Shown here: piece after piece, positions 11,020-21,686 of the stretch | Layout: every line of letters starts with the position of its first letter | How positions within the stretch are numbered: the stretch's first letter is position 1 | NCBI GenBank assembly: GCA_033064195.1 | Contig: JARBJD010000446.1 | Coordinates: forward strand, 1 to 49,555 | Length of the DNA: 49,555 nucleotides | Reading direction: 5' to 3' | Source of the DNA: Blattamonas nauphoetae | Taxonomy: Eukaryota > Preaxostyla > Oxymonadida | The notes under the pieces: generated by a model | What the model was told of the DNA's origin: nothing | Database searches by the model: none | What the model saw: only the letters and a program-made list of their open reading frames with translations | Position numbers and translations under genes: made by a program

Positions 11020-11584
11020 GAATCGGACAGCACACAAACAACAAAATCTGACTCGTCATGTCTCAACTCAACTGTTGTCTCGTGGAGGACAGTGCTCGTG
11101 AGTGAGATGGACCAACTTGATCTTGGATTGCGCAATGCGGATGGAGTGATTCGCCGAAGTTTCAAAACAACAACACAACAATTCCTCGTTTCTCTTCTCT
11201 CCTCTCTAATTGACGTTTGGGTCTTCATGTGTGCTTTTAACTTCGTTATTGCTATTGATTTCTCAGTTTTGCACTTTCATGTGTCATTCCTTCCTTCCTT
11301 CGTCATTTCTCTCCGATTCTTCTCTCCCTTCAGATTCGACCGATCTTGCAGTGATTTCGCCACATGTGAGCATTCTCTGTTGATTGCGGTGACAGAGATG
11401 ACATGAAAGGTGAGAGAACAGATTGTGTGAAGGACTGAGACAGAGTGGAGCAGTGCTCGCGTGGACGAAGTGTGACGTGGGGATTGCAGCTCGGAAGTGT
11501 GGGAGGGCCATTTGGGAGCACATGCACGCCGACAGTTCTGATGAGATGCCCGACATGCGATGGGCAGACTTCGCTTTGACATAG
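11020..11584 (+). CDS. Cassette D1, paralogue of cassette C
   Basis: It has two conserved coding segments. The first (about 11025-11180) reads SKTPDIESDSTQTT and TVVSWRTVLVSEMDQ, matching the inverted copy D2. The second ends at TAG 11582-11584 and contains CEGLRQSGAVLAWTKCDVGI and RAIWEHMHADSSDEM, which lines up with the C cassette motif ARFLGSWIEQHVSPSAEQEM. Between them lies a pyrimidine-rich, splice-like zone (about 11195-11335) ending CTCCCTTCAG. The exact joins are unsolved and the zone around 11400 changes frame, so this may be a pseudogene. Function unknown. Confidence 0.4.
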
Positions 11585-11619
11585 CGTCCCTCTCGGAGGA
11601 CACCGACGACTTCACCTGC

Positions 11620-11945
11620 ACTTCACCCGACATCTCCCAACACTTGGTATTGTGTGATTCTGCGGTGGAGATGGAAGCTGTTCTCGCCTGCGATGGCCCT
11701 TCCTCACCAAGTTTTCATTCATCTTTGTTCACAATCTCTCATACACCCACATTCATCATCATTCTGAATGCTAATAATTTGTGTGTCTCAAAAGAATGAG
11801 AATTTCATGTTATTAGTGACACGTTTCCAGTCAGATGTCACTCTCTTTGGGCATGATCGAACTGTCTTCGTTCTGAGTTCAGAACACATTTCAAACCCAT
11901 CTTAATTCTCCCTCTGAGTATTGAGCCCAATCGACTTCTGAACGA
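11620..11945 (+). pseudogene. Cassette E1, truncated relic of cassette C
   Basis: It starts with the C-cassette block CACCCGACATC ... TGATTCTGCGGTGGAGATGG, then loses similarity and becomes AT-rich. Matching relics are at 18955-19260 and 22500-22828 on the minus strand. The 3' part continues into the leader of the next SPRY gene (CAATCGACTTCTGAACGAATGGGCCAT is shared across arrays). It is probably non-coding. Confidence 0.5.
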
Positions 11946-12729
11946 ATGGGCCATTCATGTTCCTCATTGAGCAAAACAGAGACAAAATCGCATCTAACTG
12001 TCACTGAGCCGCCCCTGAATGGGATTCGACCAGCACAACTCCTCGCGTTGCCTCCCCTTCTGTTCACATCTCGATCTCATTTTGCGATTAATTGTACCAC
12101 AATCACTCGTTCAAGCAAACACTTCGATCCTAAAATGTTTTTTCACCACAGCTCTATTCTCCTGAAAACTCCCATCACACAGGGAATACTGTCAGTCACT
12201 CTGACGATTCTCTGCCTGCCCACATTCGATTGTTTCTCTGTTTTCTTCTTCATCGTTGTCAGCTCCTTTCGGGAGTATCGGAATTGGTCTTCTCGACTCA
12301 ACAGCTCCTGTCCCCAAAATGGGTGAACTACTTGGATGGGATGTGAAGGGTGTGTCTCCCTTTTCCTCATCTCTCCAGATTCACTCTCTCTCAATTCATC
12401 AACTGGAGATCTCTGGCGCAACACGCTATTCACCCAACATCAACCTTCAAGCACGTCCTGCCACTCCGAATTGAGAAAAGGAGATTGTGTGCGGATTGAG
12501 GTGGACATGGACTCCTCACCTCGAACAGCCCAATTCTTCGTGAATGGAAAAAGAGGCCGCTCTTTCGTGTCTTACCTTCCACGATCTGTCAGAATCGGAG
12601 TTTGTTAATCTCTTTTCTTTCTCTTTCCAGTTCAATGTTGATGGTCAAGGTACATCGATCAGAATCGACAGAATCGCGCGACAACCCCGACCAACACCAA
12701 TGACCCCAGAAATGGAAGAACTGAGATAA
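11946..12729 (+). CDS. Type B SPRY-domain protein, copy B3
   Basis: Exons 11946-12231, 12263-12349, 12379-12599 and 12631-12729 give 693 nt and 230 aa. Introns are 31, 29 and 31 nt, and none keeps the frame if retained, so splicing is required. The N-terminus MGHSCSSLSK fits an N-myristoylation motif (Gly2, Ser6) with Cys5 as a possible palmitoylation site. Then come LLALPPLLFT, GIGLLDSTAPVPKMG, CVRIEVDMDSSPRTAQFF, SVRIG and TSIRIDRIARQPRPTPM, ending EELR then TAA. This copy is intact. It corresponds in position and exon sizes to B4 of the inverted array. Confidence 0.85.
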
Positions 12730-12769
12730 TATTGATGCGTGACTCAGCACATATATTTTACTTCCCATC

Positions 12770-13304
12770 TTCTCAAAGAGACGTGGACATTTGAACAAAG
12801 AACACTCAAACGACGACATCGGATTCGTCAGAACGATCCTTCCCGCTCTTCACCCGACATCGACACTCACTTGACATTGTGTGATTCTGCGGTGGAGATG
12901 GAAGTTGTTCTCGCCGACGTTGGACATTCCAAAACGATCTTTCCCTTCGCAACTGGCCACAATCGCTCCTTTCTCCCAGTTGGACGTGCATTGTCCTCCG
13001 CGTCATCCCCACCTCGACTCGCTGCCCCACATTCTCCGACAATCTCGGATACTCGCTGGAAGGCCTCACCCGCTCTTTCACTCCGAACTGGCCGAACAGC
13101 AAGGATGATGCGATGTCTGCACGTTTTTTGGGAAGCTGGATCGAACAGCACGTGTCGCCGTCAGCTGAACAAGAAATGGAACACGGCGTCGAAACAAGAA
13201 TCAACCGAACACTCATCGCCGTCCACCAGCTCCACTCTTTTGGCTGTCTCTCATCTTCCTCTGATTTACTGGTCAGTGATGCCGAACGGTCATCTCAACA
13301 TTGA
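12770..13304 (+). CDS. Cassette C2, conserved unidentified domain
   Basis: Same module as 9390-9925. The chosen frame reads NLGYSLEGLTRSFTPNWPN, then DDAMSARFLGSWIEQHV and AEQEMEHGVETRINRTLIA, ending at TGA near 13304. Upstream, GACGTGGACATTTGAACAAAGAACACTC is shared with C1 and C3. A competing frame (12739-13338) is fully open but shows no resemblance to the paralogous D cassette, so it is taken as a shadow. Start codon and introns are unsolved. Confidence 0.45.
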
Positions 13305-13316
13305 ATCGGACAACAA

Positions 13317-14105
13317 ACAAACGTCGATCTCTGACTAAGGTTTATGGGCAATGAAAATACAACCGTGCATTTGATCAAATCAACTGGACTTCTCTCCAAT
13401 ACTAGTATTGTTTTCATAGTCTATACCACTTTAGTGATGAATCATTGTCTCTTCAAGACATTGTTTCTAATAAAACCCTCCGGTATGAGAGTCGAGAAGC
13501 TCTTTTCATTTTCTTAAATGATGAACGATATTCTGATTAGTCTTCTTGATGCTACTGCAGATGACGAAACACGAAACTTTCGCTCCTTTCTGATACTTTG
13601 TTTTCCTTTCTTTCTCTTTGGCAATCCATTTCATTCACTCATCATTCGTCATCATATTACTTCTCTTTTTCAGATTCAGGTCTGCTTAAGCATTCATATT
13701 TCTTCGAATCTGTGATGATCTATCGACTCTTTTGACTGATTCTGATTAATTGTCGCTAAATCCGTGTTTCAACTGATTTCTCGTTTTTTCGCCATTTCTC
13801 GCTTTTTTCGGACTTAACCTGCTCATCTTCTTCTCACACTGTTTTAGGCACTCCTTTATCGATGTCTCAGATGTTCTAAATCCAGTATTCTCCATACCGA
13901 TTTCTCGTCTATGATCTTCTGTCGTCATCACTTGTTTGCCTTGAAATTTGTGTGATGTTTTGTGAATCATTATTGAAAACTATGACTACTTGTGCGTGAA
14001 CAGAAAATGTAATATTGAAATCATTATTCAAAAGTGAGGAGTTCCAACTATTTTGAGACGGGTTGATCGGTCGTCGAGGCATTTTATCAGGATTGATCAT
14101 CAAAG
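13317..14105. other. Intergenic stretch before the kinase gene
   Basis: AT-rich. Open frames at 13518-13715 (+) and 13746-13970 (-) have no family support. It probably holds the promoter and 5' UTR of the kinase gene starting at 14106; no specific element is identified. Confidence 0.4.
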
Positions 14106-16364
14106 ATGGCCGACAAAATCAAAGTCCCCAAAGGATGTGTGTCATGTTTCTGTTCTTCATGAAAGCATTTCAATTGTGGTTGTTGCTCAGATTCATGTGT
14201 TCGGATCATCAACTCCGGAAGCTTTGGGACGGTCGTGGAACTGATTGCAAAAGCAACAAACACACACTATGCTGGAAAGATGGTGCAGTGCTTGATGGAG
14301 AAAGACATTGAGCGGTTCAACCGCGAGGTTGGAAGGCTGCGAAGATTCTCGCATCCTCGAATTGTGAAGTTGAAGGAAGTGGTGACGATGGACAACACGA
14401 AAGTGATGGTGATGGAACTAGGAGGAAAGTTCCTTGCAGAGATTGTGAAAGATTTGACAGAACGGAAAGTGTTGATGGCTCGAGAAGTGTGTTCGTGATT
14501 TCTGTTTTCTTTATCTTCTTTTTCCCACTCTGTCTTGTTTTTCTCGTCATTGTCATCCATTTGTGATTGTGCTGATTGTTTCAGGATGTGTATCGAGTGA
14601 TGGAGGATATTGCGTCCGCACTGGAATTGATGCATTCTGATGAAGGCGGGAAGACCGCACATGGTGACGTGAAAATGGAGAACATTCTGACCGACGCGGA
14701 TGGCCATGCGAAACTCTGTTTGCCGCTTGTTCTCTCTCATTTTTATGATTTTCTCGGACAGGTGATTTTGGAGCAGCGGAGTCGGAATCTGTGAGCAACT
14801 CTCGTTCGGTGATGACGCTGATGTACGTGTCGCCGGAGCGGATGGCATCGGAGACAGGCCGAGCGACGTGTTCGGCAGATGTGTGGTCGCTGGGAGTGGT
14901 TCTGTTTTGGCTGCTGTTCGGAGAGCCGCCGTTCAAATCGCAGAATCCTCCGCAGCAGATTCGCGAGATCACGTCATTCAAATCGAAGAGCCCCGTTCAA
15001 TTGATTCGCCAGATCACATCAAACCAAACCGCAAATACCACGAATGTGTGTGGAGAAGAAGAACGAGCGCTGCTGATGCGAATGATGGATACTGTGTGCG
15101 GTCCTCTCCCAATTCTTCATCCCTCCTTCTCTCTTCACCTTTAATGTTGGATCAGAGTGCGGAATCTCGAGTGACGTGTCGTCAGCTGCGTCTGTCGAAG
15201 TCGTTCCGATGCATTGTGAACGCCGTCGAGGGAGTGTGGAAGCTAAAAGACGAGGATGAACAAGCAACACGAGTGAAAACGGAAGAAGAAAAAGTGAAGT
15301 TGAAAGAAGAGTGGAGAAAGGCTGAGGCGAGAGCTAGAAAGGCTGAACAAGAAATATTGGCAGCAGAAACGAGACAGAAGAAGGCAGAAGCAGATCGAAT
15401 GCAATTGGAAAAAGAGAAACGAAGAGCAGATGAGAAAACGAGAATTGCAGAAGAAAAAACGATGCTGGTAGAGGAAAGGCAGAGACAGGCAGAAGAAGCG
15501 ATTGCATTGGCAGAGAGAGAAAAGGAGAAGCTATCGGATGAAGTCTTAAGGATCCGAAAACGACTTGGAGAAGCGAGAGGAAGGAATGGGAAGAGTGGGA
15601 GAGAGAAGAGAGAGTCGATCTGGACGATGGGACCAACAAAAGAGACGATGCCAACTGCTTGGGTTGGAACAGAATCACTCCAATCACTCAACAGAACTGC
15701 TCATGCACTCACTCCAACCACTCTCACACAAATTGTCAAACTTGATCTCGGAACGAATTGGAGAACCGCATTCACTTTCCCGATCGACGAGGGAGATTGG
15801 GAACTCAAAATCAGAGCAAGTGAGAACACCTTCGTGAATGTGAGTGTGTTCTTCTCTCTTCTCATCATTTCAGTGCTTGGCTTCCTTAAACATCCACTTC
15901 CTAAAGATGCCACACAAAACGGTTGTGGATATTGGATGAATGGAATTGGTGGTGATTTCGTTCTTTGGAATGGAAGAATGTGGCGAGGTGGAGCATTCAA
16001 GCCAGTCGGAACCAACAAGAAGTGTGATCGAATTGGGCAGACAGCAGCGATTCGTGTGAACATGTTGACGAGAGAAGCAAAACTGTTTGTGGACGATGAG
16101 GAACAGCCTGGGATCTTCACCGACATCCCTTCTCCTCTCTGCCTCGGAATCACAACTGGATTCATTGACAGCGACCATCAATCAGTTGAAGTGCTGTGGC
16201 TCAAACGACTCCGAGGAAGTGACGATCGCGAAAGATCGGTGCCTAAAGAGACGACACCATCAAACATGTGCCATCGCCCCATTCGACTGATGTTGCTTTT
16301 CAGCTCTGCAACTGCGGGTCTGGTTGCAGTCTACAGCCTTTTTCTGAAATGCTCCTCCAAATGA
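14106..16364 (+). CDS. Protein kinase - coiled coil - SPRY fusion
   Basis: Exons 14106-14136, 14191-14486, 14585-14717, 14762-15093 and 15156-16364 sum to 2001 nt, 666 aa. Kinase domain (about residues 11-285): glycine loop INSGSFGTV, VAIK-type lysine in YAGKMV, helix C RFNREVGRL, catalytic loop HGDVKMENIL (Arg of HRD replaced by Gly, Asp kept), CDFG intact across a 44-nt intron, VSPERM for APE, and DVWSLGVVLFW. It should be an active non-RD Ser/Thr kinase. Residues about 293-412 are a charged coiled coil; 433-623 a type A SPRY domain; 636-663 a hydrophobic tail (LLFSSATAGLVAVYSLFL) that could anchor the C-terminus in a membrane. A 54-nt in-frame candidate intron lies at 15820-15873. The kinase presumably phosphorylates targets chosen by the SPRY domain. 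No damage is seen. Confidence 0.85.
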
Positions 16365-16610
16365 CGAGAGTCGGAGTCCCTCCCTTTCGTGCATGTTCCG
16401 TTTGTTCAGCAAACTAATGTCTCGCCGCAGAATCGGAATGTTGATCCAGATTTTGGAGTTCACGCCCATTTTTGGTTGGAACACTCCGCTTTCTAATTCC
16501 TCAATGGTTGTGTTGATTGTACCTTCTTTCTGAAAAAAGGAGAATCAGTGGGAGAGTATGGTTTTGTGTCTAAGGTCGTCATTCTCTCAGATTCAGAGGA
16601 CAACCACGTG
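16365..16610. other. Convergent intergenic stretch
   Basis: Lies between the ends of the kinase gene (+) and the leucine-rich repeat gene (-). No feature is seen. Confidence 0.4.
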
Positions 16611-17627
16611 TTATGGGTCAGATGAATGCATGAAAGAAAGAGTGTGAGGTGAAAACGACGTCCAAAAGGAAGAAGAAATGGAAACCAACGATGATTGCAT
16701 CGATTCATGAATCAAGAGGAAACCTACGAACGAAGCGAACAACAACGACATTTCAGAACAATCACTTTGAGCGGGTGGGCTTACACAAACAAGACGGACA
16801 CGAAAAAGAAGAGTCCAGTGCCAGTGGGTCTGCTGTGAGGCGAGCATGTTCTGAATGATCGTCGGCGTCAGCTCGTTCAACGACAATTCCACGCGACGCA
16901 AGTTCGGCAGCGAGAGAAAGAAAGAGAGCGGAAGCTCCCAAATCCCATTCCCAACGAGTGAAAGGGTGCTCAACTGAGAAATCACGAGAGAAGCGGGACA
17001 CAGAGGGCAGCAGGTTCGACACAAACAACAGCCACTCCAGAGAACAGGGAGCAGCATGATGATGTGTCCATGTTCCCGATTGTCTCAGACATCATCGAAG
17101 TGCACAGTGGATCCACGAATGCAAGAGACCACTCACAATTTGGGGGGTCGAGGGAGCTGATGGGAGGGAGGGCACATTGTGCGGTGAGAGGAGCAGAGAG
17201 GCAGCGTGGGGAGACGGAACAGCTCGCTTGGAATCGCCTCGATCTCGTCGGATACAAAAGAAATGATCACAAGCGATGCGAGCTGCGAGATCAACGATCG
17301 GATGATCGCGAGCGAGTTGAACGAAGAATCCGACGTTTCCAAGTTGTGAAGCGTGAACAATCCAGTCGGGAGATGTGTCAGCAAATTGATCGCAAGCAGG
17401 GTGTGGCAGAGGAAGGATTTGAGCGAATTGGTTCATTGATCGACCAGATATGGAAAAACAGTCGAAAGGGCTCGCATAATGTTGTTGTCAGGTTTGTCCA
17501 GGATCTGTTTTTGCCGATCGTCAATTGTTGTGTGTTCGCGTTTGTAAGGGCTGATTCTGTCCATCCCAACTTTGTATTTCATTTTTGCTTGTTTTACTTC
17601 GTTGGGATGTGGATTGCACATCTTCAC
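16611..17627 (-). CDS. Leucine-rich repeat protein, exon joins unsolved, possibly broken
   Basis: Minus-strand frames show leucine-rich repeats: LTHLPTGLFTLHNLETSDSS and AIPSELFRLPTLPL in 17133-17384, then STLSLVGNGIWELPLSFFLS and LPNLRRVELSLNELT in 16840-16990. These repeats form curved protein-binding surfaces. A splice-like GTGAGTGG donor follows PRPPKL near 17139; downstream a GTAAGCCC...TTCGTAG intron may be present near 16725-16785. The upstream segment (about 17450-17560) is in frame with the repeats but separated by an in-frame TGA, so the gene either starts downstream, has another intron, or is a pseudogene. The end could be near 16781 or 16611. Confidence 0.5.
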
Positions 17628-17629
17628 TC

Positions 17630-18164
17630 ACTTCGAGTATCGAGGACAATCTCGCGGGCTGTCTTGGCTTCATCGCAGAAATGGAGGAATAAATCCAACA
17701 AGAAAAGTGCTGTGAATGCTGTCTTGGTGATGGATCAGCATATAATCATCTCCGATTGACGATGCAGAGGGACTTAGAGCGATGTGTTGTTGTTGTCTCT
17801 TTTCGTTGGGAGAGCAGAAGGATGTGTTTAATGTAAAGACAGTGGTTTATACTGATCAACCGAAATGATGTTTTGCTGATGTTTTGGTTGACATGCACGA
17901 TGTCCCTCGTCGGTCCGAATTCCACGTTCGCCAATCTTGTCATCCCATTCAAACCTGCTGTATCAAGTGAATAAATTATTCGTGCATTATGTTGAAAAAC
18001 GGAGAGTCGAGAGAGTGTGTGGAATGATGGAGAGATTCAGGATGACCGAGGCGGACGATTTTGGCGGAGAATGTTGGAATGCTGGGACTGGCATCGACAA
18101 CGGATCGGCGTTCTGTCAAAGATTACAAGAAGCATTCAGAATGAACGTCCTAGTTTAAGTTTGA
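17630..18164. other. Stretch without a recognised gene
   Basis: It lies between the leucine-rich repeat gene and the end of SPRY copy B4. Short frames on both strands (for example 17746-17952, minus) have no resemblance to known or local families. Confidence 0.35.
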
Positions 18165-18949
18165 TTACCACTGGATTTGTTCCATTTCTGGTGCAATTGG
18201 GGTTGGTTTTTCTTGTTGTGTGATTTTGTCGATTCTGAAGGATGTTTCGAGACCATAAATGGTGAACTGAAAAGAGAAAGAAAAGAGAGAAACAAACACC
18301 GATTCTGACAGATGGGGGAAGACCAGAAACGAAACTTTCTCCACTTTCGCCATTCACAAAGAATTGGACTGTTCGAGGATTTGAGTCCATGTCCACCTCC
18401 ATCCGCACACAGTCTCCTTCTCTCAATTCAGAGTGGCAGGAAGTGTAGTGAGGTGTATGTTGCGTTGATGGAGTGTTGCGATACAGCCAACCAGTGACTG
18501 AAAGGAGTGAGAGTGAATCTGGAAAGATGAAAATGAGGGGAACAGACCATTAACAGTTAATCCAAGTTCTTCACCGAATTTTGGGACAGGAGCAGTTGAA
18601 TCGAGAAGACCAAAGATGATTTCACCAGATAAGGCTGACAACGATGAAGAAGAAAATGATCACGACCGAGCATGGGAAGAGAGAGAGTCGTCATAGTAAC
18701 TGACACTATTCCTTTTGTTATCGGAGTCTGAAGGAGAACAGAGCTGATGATTGCGTGTTTCCACAAATTAGTATGTTTCTTTGAACGAGCAATGATCGAT
18801 GCATGCTCGATGAAGTGGGCAGGATTGGTGAAGAGGAGAGGTGGAAGAACGAGTAGTTGTGCTGGTGCATTCACATTCAGCGTCTGTTCAGGAATTGCTG
18901 AATGCGATTTTGACTTCGTTTTACTCAATGAGGAACATGAATGGCCCAT
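18165..18949 (-). CDS. Type B SPRY-domain protein, copy B4
   Basis: Complement of 18165-18266, 18298-18518, 18548-18634 and 18664-18949: 696 nt, 231 aa. Introns are 31, 29 and 29 nt (donors GTTTGT, GTCTGT, GTGATC). Exon 1 is 286 nt, identical in length to B3. The protein starts MGHSCSSLSKTKSKS, a myristoylation-like signal with Cys5 and following basic residues, then LLVLPPLLFTNPAHF. The SPRY part reads IIFGLLDSTAPVPKFG, CVRMEVDMDSNPRTVQFF, SGLPPSVRIG and TSFRIDKITQQEKPTP, ending EQIQW then TAA. Intact. It is the last gene of the inverted array. Confidence 0.85.
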
Positions 18950-18954
18950 TCGTT

Positions 18955-19260
18955 TAGAAGGTGATTGGGTTCAGTATTCAACGAATCGAATGAAATTATT
19001 TGGATACGGGTTCTGAAACCAGAACGAAAACAATCCGATCATGCCCAAAGAGAGTGATTTCAGGGTGGGAATGGGTCAGGTTATCAGATTAGACTCTCAT
19101 TCTTTTGAGACACACAAATTATAGGAATTCAGAATGATGATGGATGGGAGAGAATAATAAATTGTGGACAAAGTGCAATGAAAACTGGGTGAGAGAGGGG
19201 CATCGCAGGCGAGAATAACTTCCAGATTTAGAGTAGAATCACACAATGTCAACTGATTGT
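18955..19260 (-). pseudogene. Cassette E3, truncated relic of cassette C
   Basis: Minus-strand counterpart of 11620-11945. It retains the TGTGTGATTCTACTCT block of the C cassette and then AT-rich sequence ending in the leader of the next SPRY gene. Non-coding relic. Confidence 0.5.
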
Positions 19261-19303
19261 TGATGTGTTGGTGAAGAGCAGGCGAGTTCGTTGGTGTGTT
19301 CCA

Positions 19304-19915
19304 TTATGGACGCGATGTCAAATCGAAGCCAGTCCTTCGCATGTCGGGCATCTCATCAAAACTGTCGGCGTGCATGTGCTCCCAAATGGCCCTCCCACAC
19401 TTCCGAGCTGCAATCCCCACTTCACACTTCGTCCACGCGAGCACTGTTCCACTCTTTTCGAGTCTTTCACACAATCTTCTCTCGCAGCTTCCATATCATC
19501 TCTGTCGACATAATCAACAAAAAATGGACACATGTGGCGAAATCACTGCAAGATCGGTCGAATCTGATGGGAGAGAAGAATCGGAGAGAAATGATGAAGA
19601 AAGGCAGGAATGACACATGAAAGTGCAGAACCGAGAAATCAATAGCAAAAACGATGCTAAAAGCACACATGAAATTGTATCCGTCAATCAGAAGGGAAAG
19701 AAGAGAAATCAGAGGTTATTGTGTTGTTGTCGTGAAACTGCGACAGATCTCCTCACTCCGACTGCACATCCCTCTTCAAGTGGGTTCGTTTCACTCTCGT
19801 GCGCAATCCTCCACGAGACAACAGTTTTGCTGAGACGTGACGAGGTAAATGTCGTTGTTTGTGTGTTTTTCGACTCAACGTCTGATGTCTTCGAAAAGTC
19901 CGCAGAAATCATCTC
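19304..19915 (-). CDS. Cassette D2, paralogue of cassette C
   Basis: Inverted counterpart of D1. The first segment reads SKTSDVESKNTQTT and SRLSKTVVSWR (19780-19912); the second ends at TAA 19304-19306 and reads CERLEKSGTVLAWTKCEVGI, then RAIWEHMHADSFDEMPDM. The pyrimidine-rich middle (about 19560-19740) looks like one or more introns. D2 keeps the same frame pattern as D1, which supports coding constraint, but the exon joins and start are unsolved. Function unknown. Confidence 0.4.
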
Positions 19916-19931
19916 TGCGCTGATACACGCA

Positions 19932-20815
19932 TCATTCCCACTTGATTTCTCTCATTTTTGGGGTCATTGGAGTTGGTCGGGGTTGTCGCGCGATTCTGTC
20001 AATTCTGAATGAAGTGCCTTGCCCAAAAAGTATGAACTGAAAAGAGAAAGAAAAGAGAGAAACAAACACCGATTATGACAGATGGTGGAAGACCAGACAC
20101 GAAACATGCTTTATTGTGGCCATTCACGAAGAATTGCACTGTTCGAGGATTCGAGTCCATGTCCACCTCCATCCGCACACAATCCCCATTTCTCAAATTG
20201 TAGCGGCGGTAAGCTTTTCGAGGGATGTCCTCGATTAATCGGTGGTGCAAATAGAGTAAACCAGTCGATGAAGAGATGAGAACAGAATCTGAAGAAATGA
20301 GCAGAAAGCGAAGCATACCCTGGACTTCATATCCAAGACACTGAGCCATTTCGGGGACAGCGGCAGTTGAGTCGAGGAGGCCAATCAGGACGCGGCCAGG
20401 GTCATCTGAAAGCGATGGAGAAGAAAAATGACGAACAAACGTGGATGGGAACAGAGAGAATCGTCAGAGTGACTGACACAATCCCTTGTGTGATTGGAGT
20501 TTTCAGGAGAACAGAATTTTTGTTGAGATATCGTTGAAAATCGAAGTGAATGCGTGAACGAGTTAATGTGGTGCAATCCACAACAAAATAAGAAGGATCC
20601 GTGAAGAGAAGAGGAGGTAATGTCATGAGTTGGATCGGGAAATGAATAGTTCCTTCGAAATGAGGAGGAATGTGAAGAAAAGGGTGACACGAACTTTCAG
20701 AAACTTTCGATTCAGTTTCATCGGTGATTGATGATTGAAGAGATGCATGAAAGGGCGATTGATGAATTTCAGTCATGATGTTGGCTGGTGAAGAGATGAG
20801 GTTGATCCACCCCAT
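19932..20815 (-). CDS. Type B SPRY-domain protein, copy B5
   Basis: Complement of 19932-20036, 20068-20288, 20319-20405 and 20437-20815: 792 nt, 263 aa. Introns are 31, 30 and 31 nt. Exon 1 is 379 nt as in B2. Start MGWINLISS, then LMTLPPLLFTDPSYFVVDCT, VLIGLLDSTAAVPEM, CVRMEVDMDSNPRTVQFF, SGLPPSVIIG and TSFRIDRIARQPRPTPM. The end is KWE followed by TGA, where B2 has KW, TAA, TGA: the stop seen in B2 has become a GAA codon here (or the reverse). A first-intron donor at 20436 keeps the frame; the nearby GTTTGT at 20440 would not. Intact. Confidence 0.85.
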
Positions 20816-20992
20816 GAATAGCGAAACCTCAACCAATCCAGAGAAGCTTGATTCAGTTAGGGACAACCAATGGATATCGGGTGGAATCGACTATGTGAGG
20901 TATGGATTGAATGCCACTATTGACACATTTGCCAAAAAATGACGAGAAGAGAAAAAGAGAAGAATTAATGCGAAAAGAGTCGATGATCCGCT

Positions 20993-21560
20993 TTAAGAGC
21001 ACTGTTCGGCATCACTGACCAGGAAACGAGAGGAAGACGAGAGGCAACAGAAAGAGTGGAGCTGGTGGGCGGCGATGAGTGTTCGGCTGATTCTTGTTTC
21101 GTTGTCTTGTTCCATTTCTTGTTCAGCTGACGGCGACACGTGCTGTTCGATCCAACTTCCCAAAAAGCGTGCAGACACTGCATCATCCTTGCTGTTCGGC
21201 CAGTTCGGAGTGAAAGTGATGGCGATCCATTTCAGCGAGTATCCGAGATTGTTGGAGAATGCGGGGCAGCTCGTCGAGGTGGGGATGAAGCCAAGGACAA
21301 TGCACGTCCAAATGGGAGAAAGCAGCGATTGTGGCCAGTTGTGGAGTGAAAGATCGTTTTGGGATGTCCACCGCCGGCGAGAACAACTCCAATCTTCAGA
21401 AAAAGAGCAGAATAGAAACTGATTGTTGATTTGCGGGTGAAGAGCGGGAGGGATCGTTCTGACGAGACAGATGTCGTCTTTTGAGTGTTCTTCGTTCGAA
21501 TGTCTACATCTCTTTGAGAAGATGGTTTGGTGTGTTGTTGGAACTTGAATGATGGACCCA
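20993..21560 (-). CDS. Cassette C3, conserved unidentified domain
   Basis: Counterpart of C1 in the inverted array. The C-terminal frame (20993 to about 21350) reads DLSLHNWPQSLLSPIWTC, FSNNLGYSLKWIAITFTPN, DDAVSARFLGSWIEQHV and AEQEMEQDNETRISRTLIA. The upstream part (21380-21590) reads GPSFKFQQHTKPSSQRDVD and IRTKNTQKTTSVSSERSLP. A pyrimidine-rich stretch ending TTTTTCTGAAG near 21396 is a possible acceptor between the two. The second frame is interrupted in C3 but open in C1 and C2, which supports the frame chosen here. Confidence 0.45.
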
Positions 21561-21686
21561 AATTGCCAAAAAATGATGAATAACTAGACAAGGGCTGAGA
21601 TGGTGTTGTTTGTGGGAAGTCTGTTCAAATGTTCGCATCTCTTCCAAAAGACCGTAGAACTCTTCTCTGTGCTGATTAACGCATCA

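Noticed and set aside
12739-13338. Fully open 199-codon frame across cassette C2
   Set aside because: A different frame of the same DNA aligns with the paralogous D cassette (WIEQHV versus WEHMHA region), so the longer frame is judged a shadow.
16611-16780. C-terminal extension of the leucine-rich repeat gene to 16611
   Set aside because: A GTAAGCCC...TTCGTAG intron-like segment lies inside it and no repeat motif continues, so the extension is not asserted as coding.
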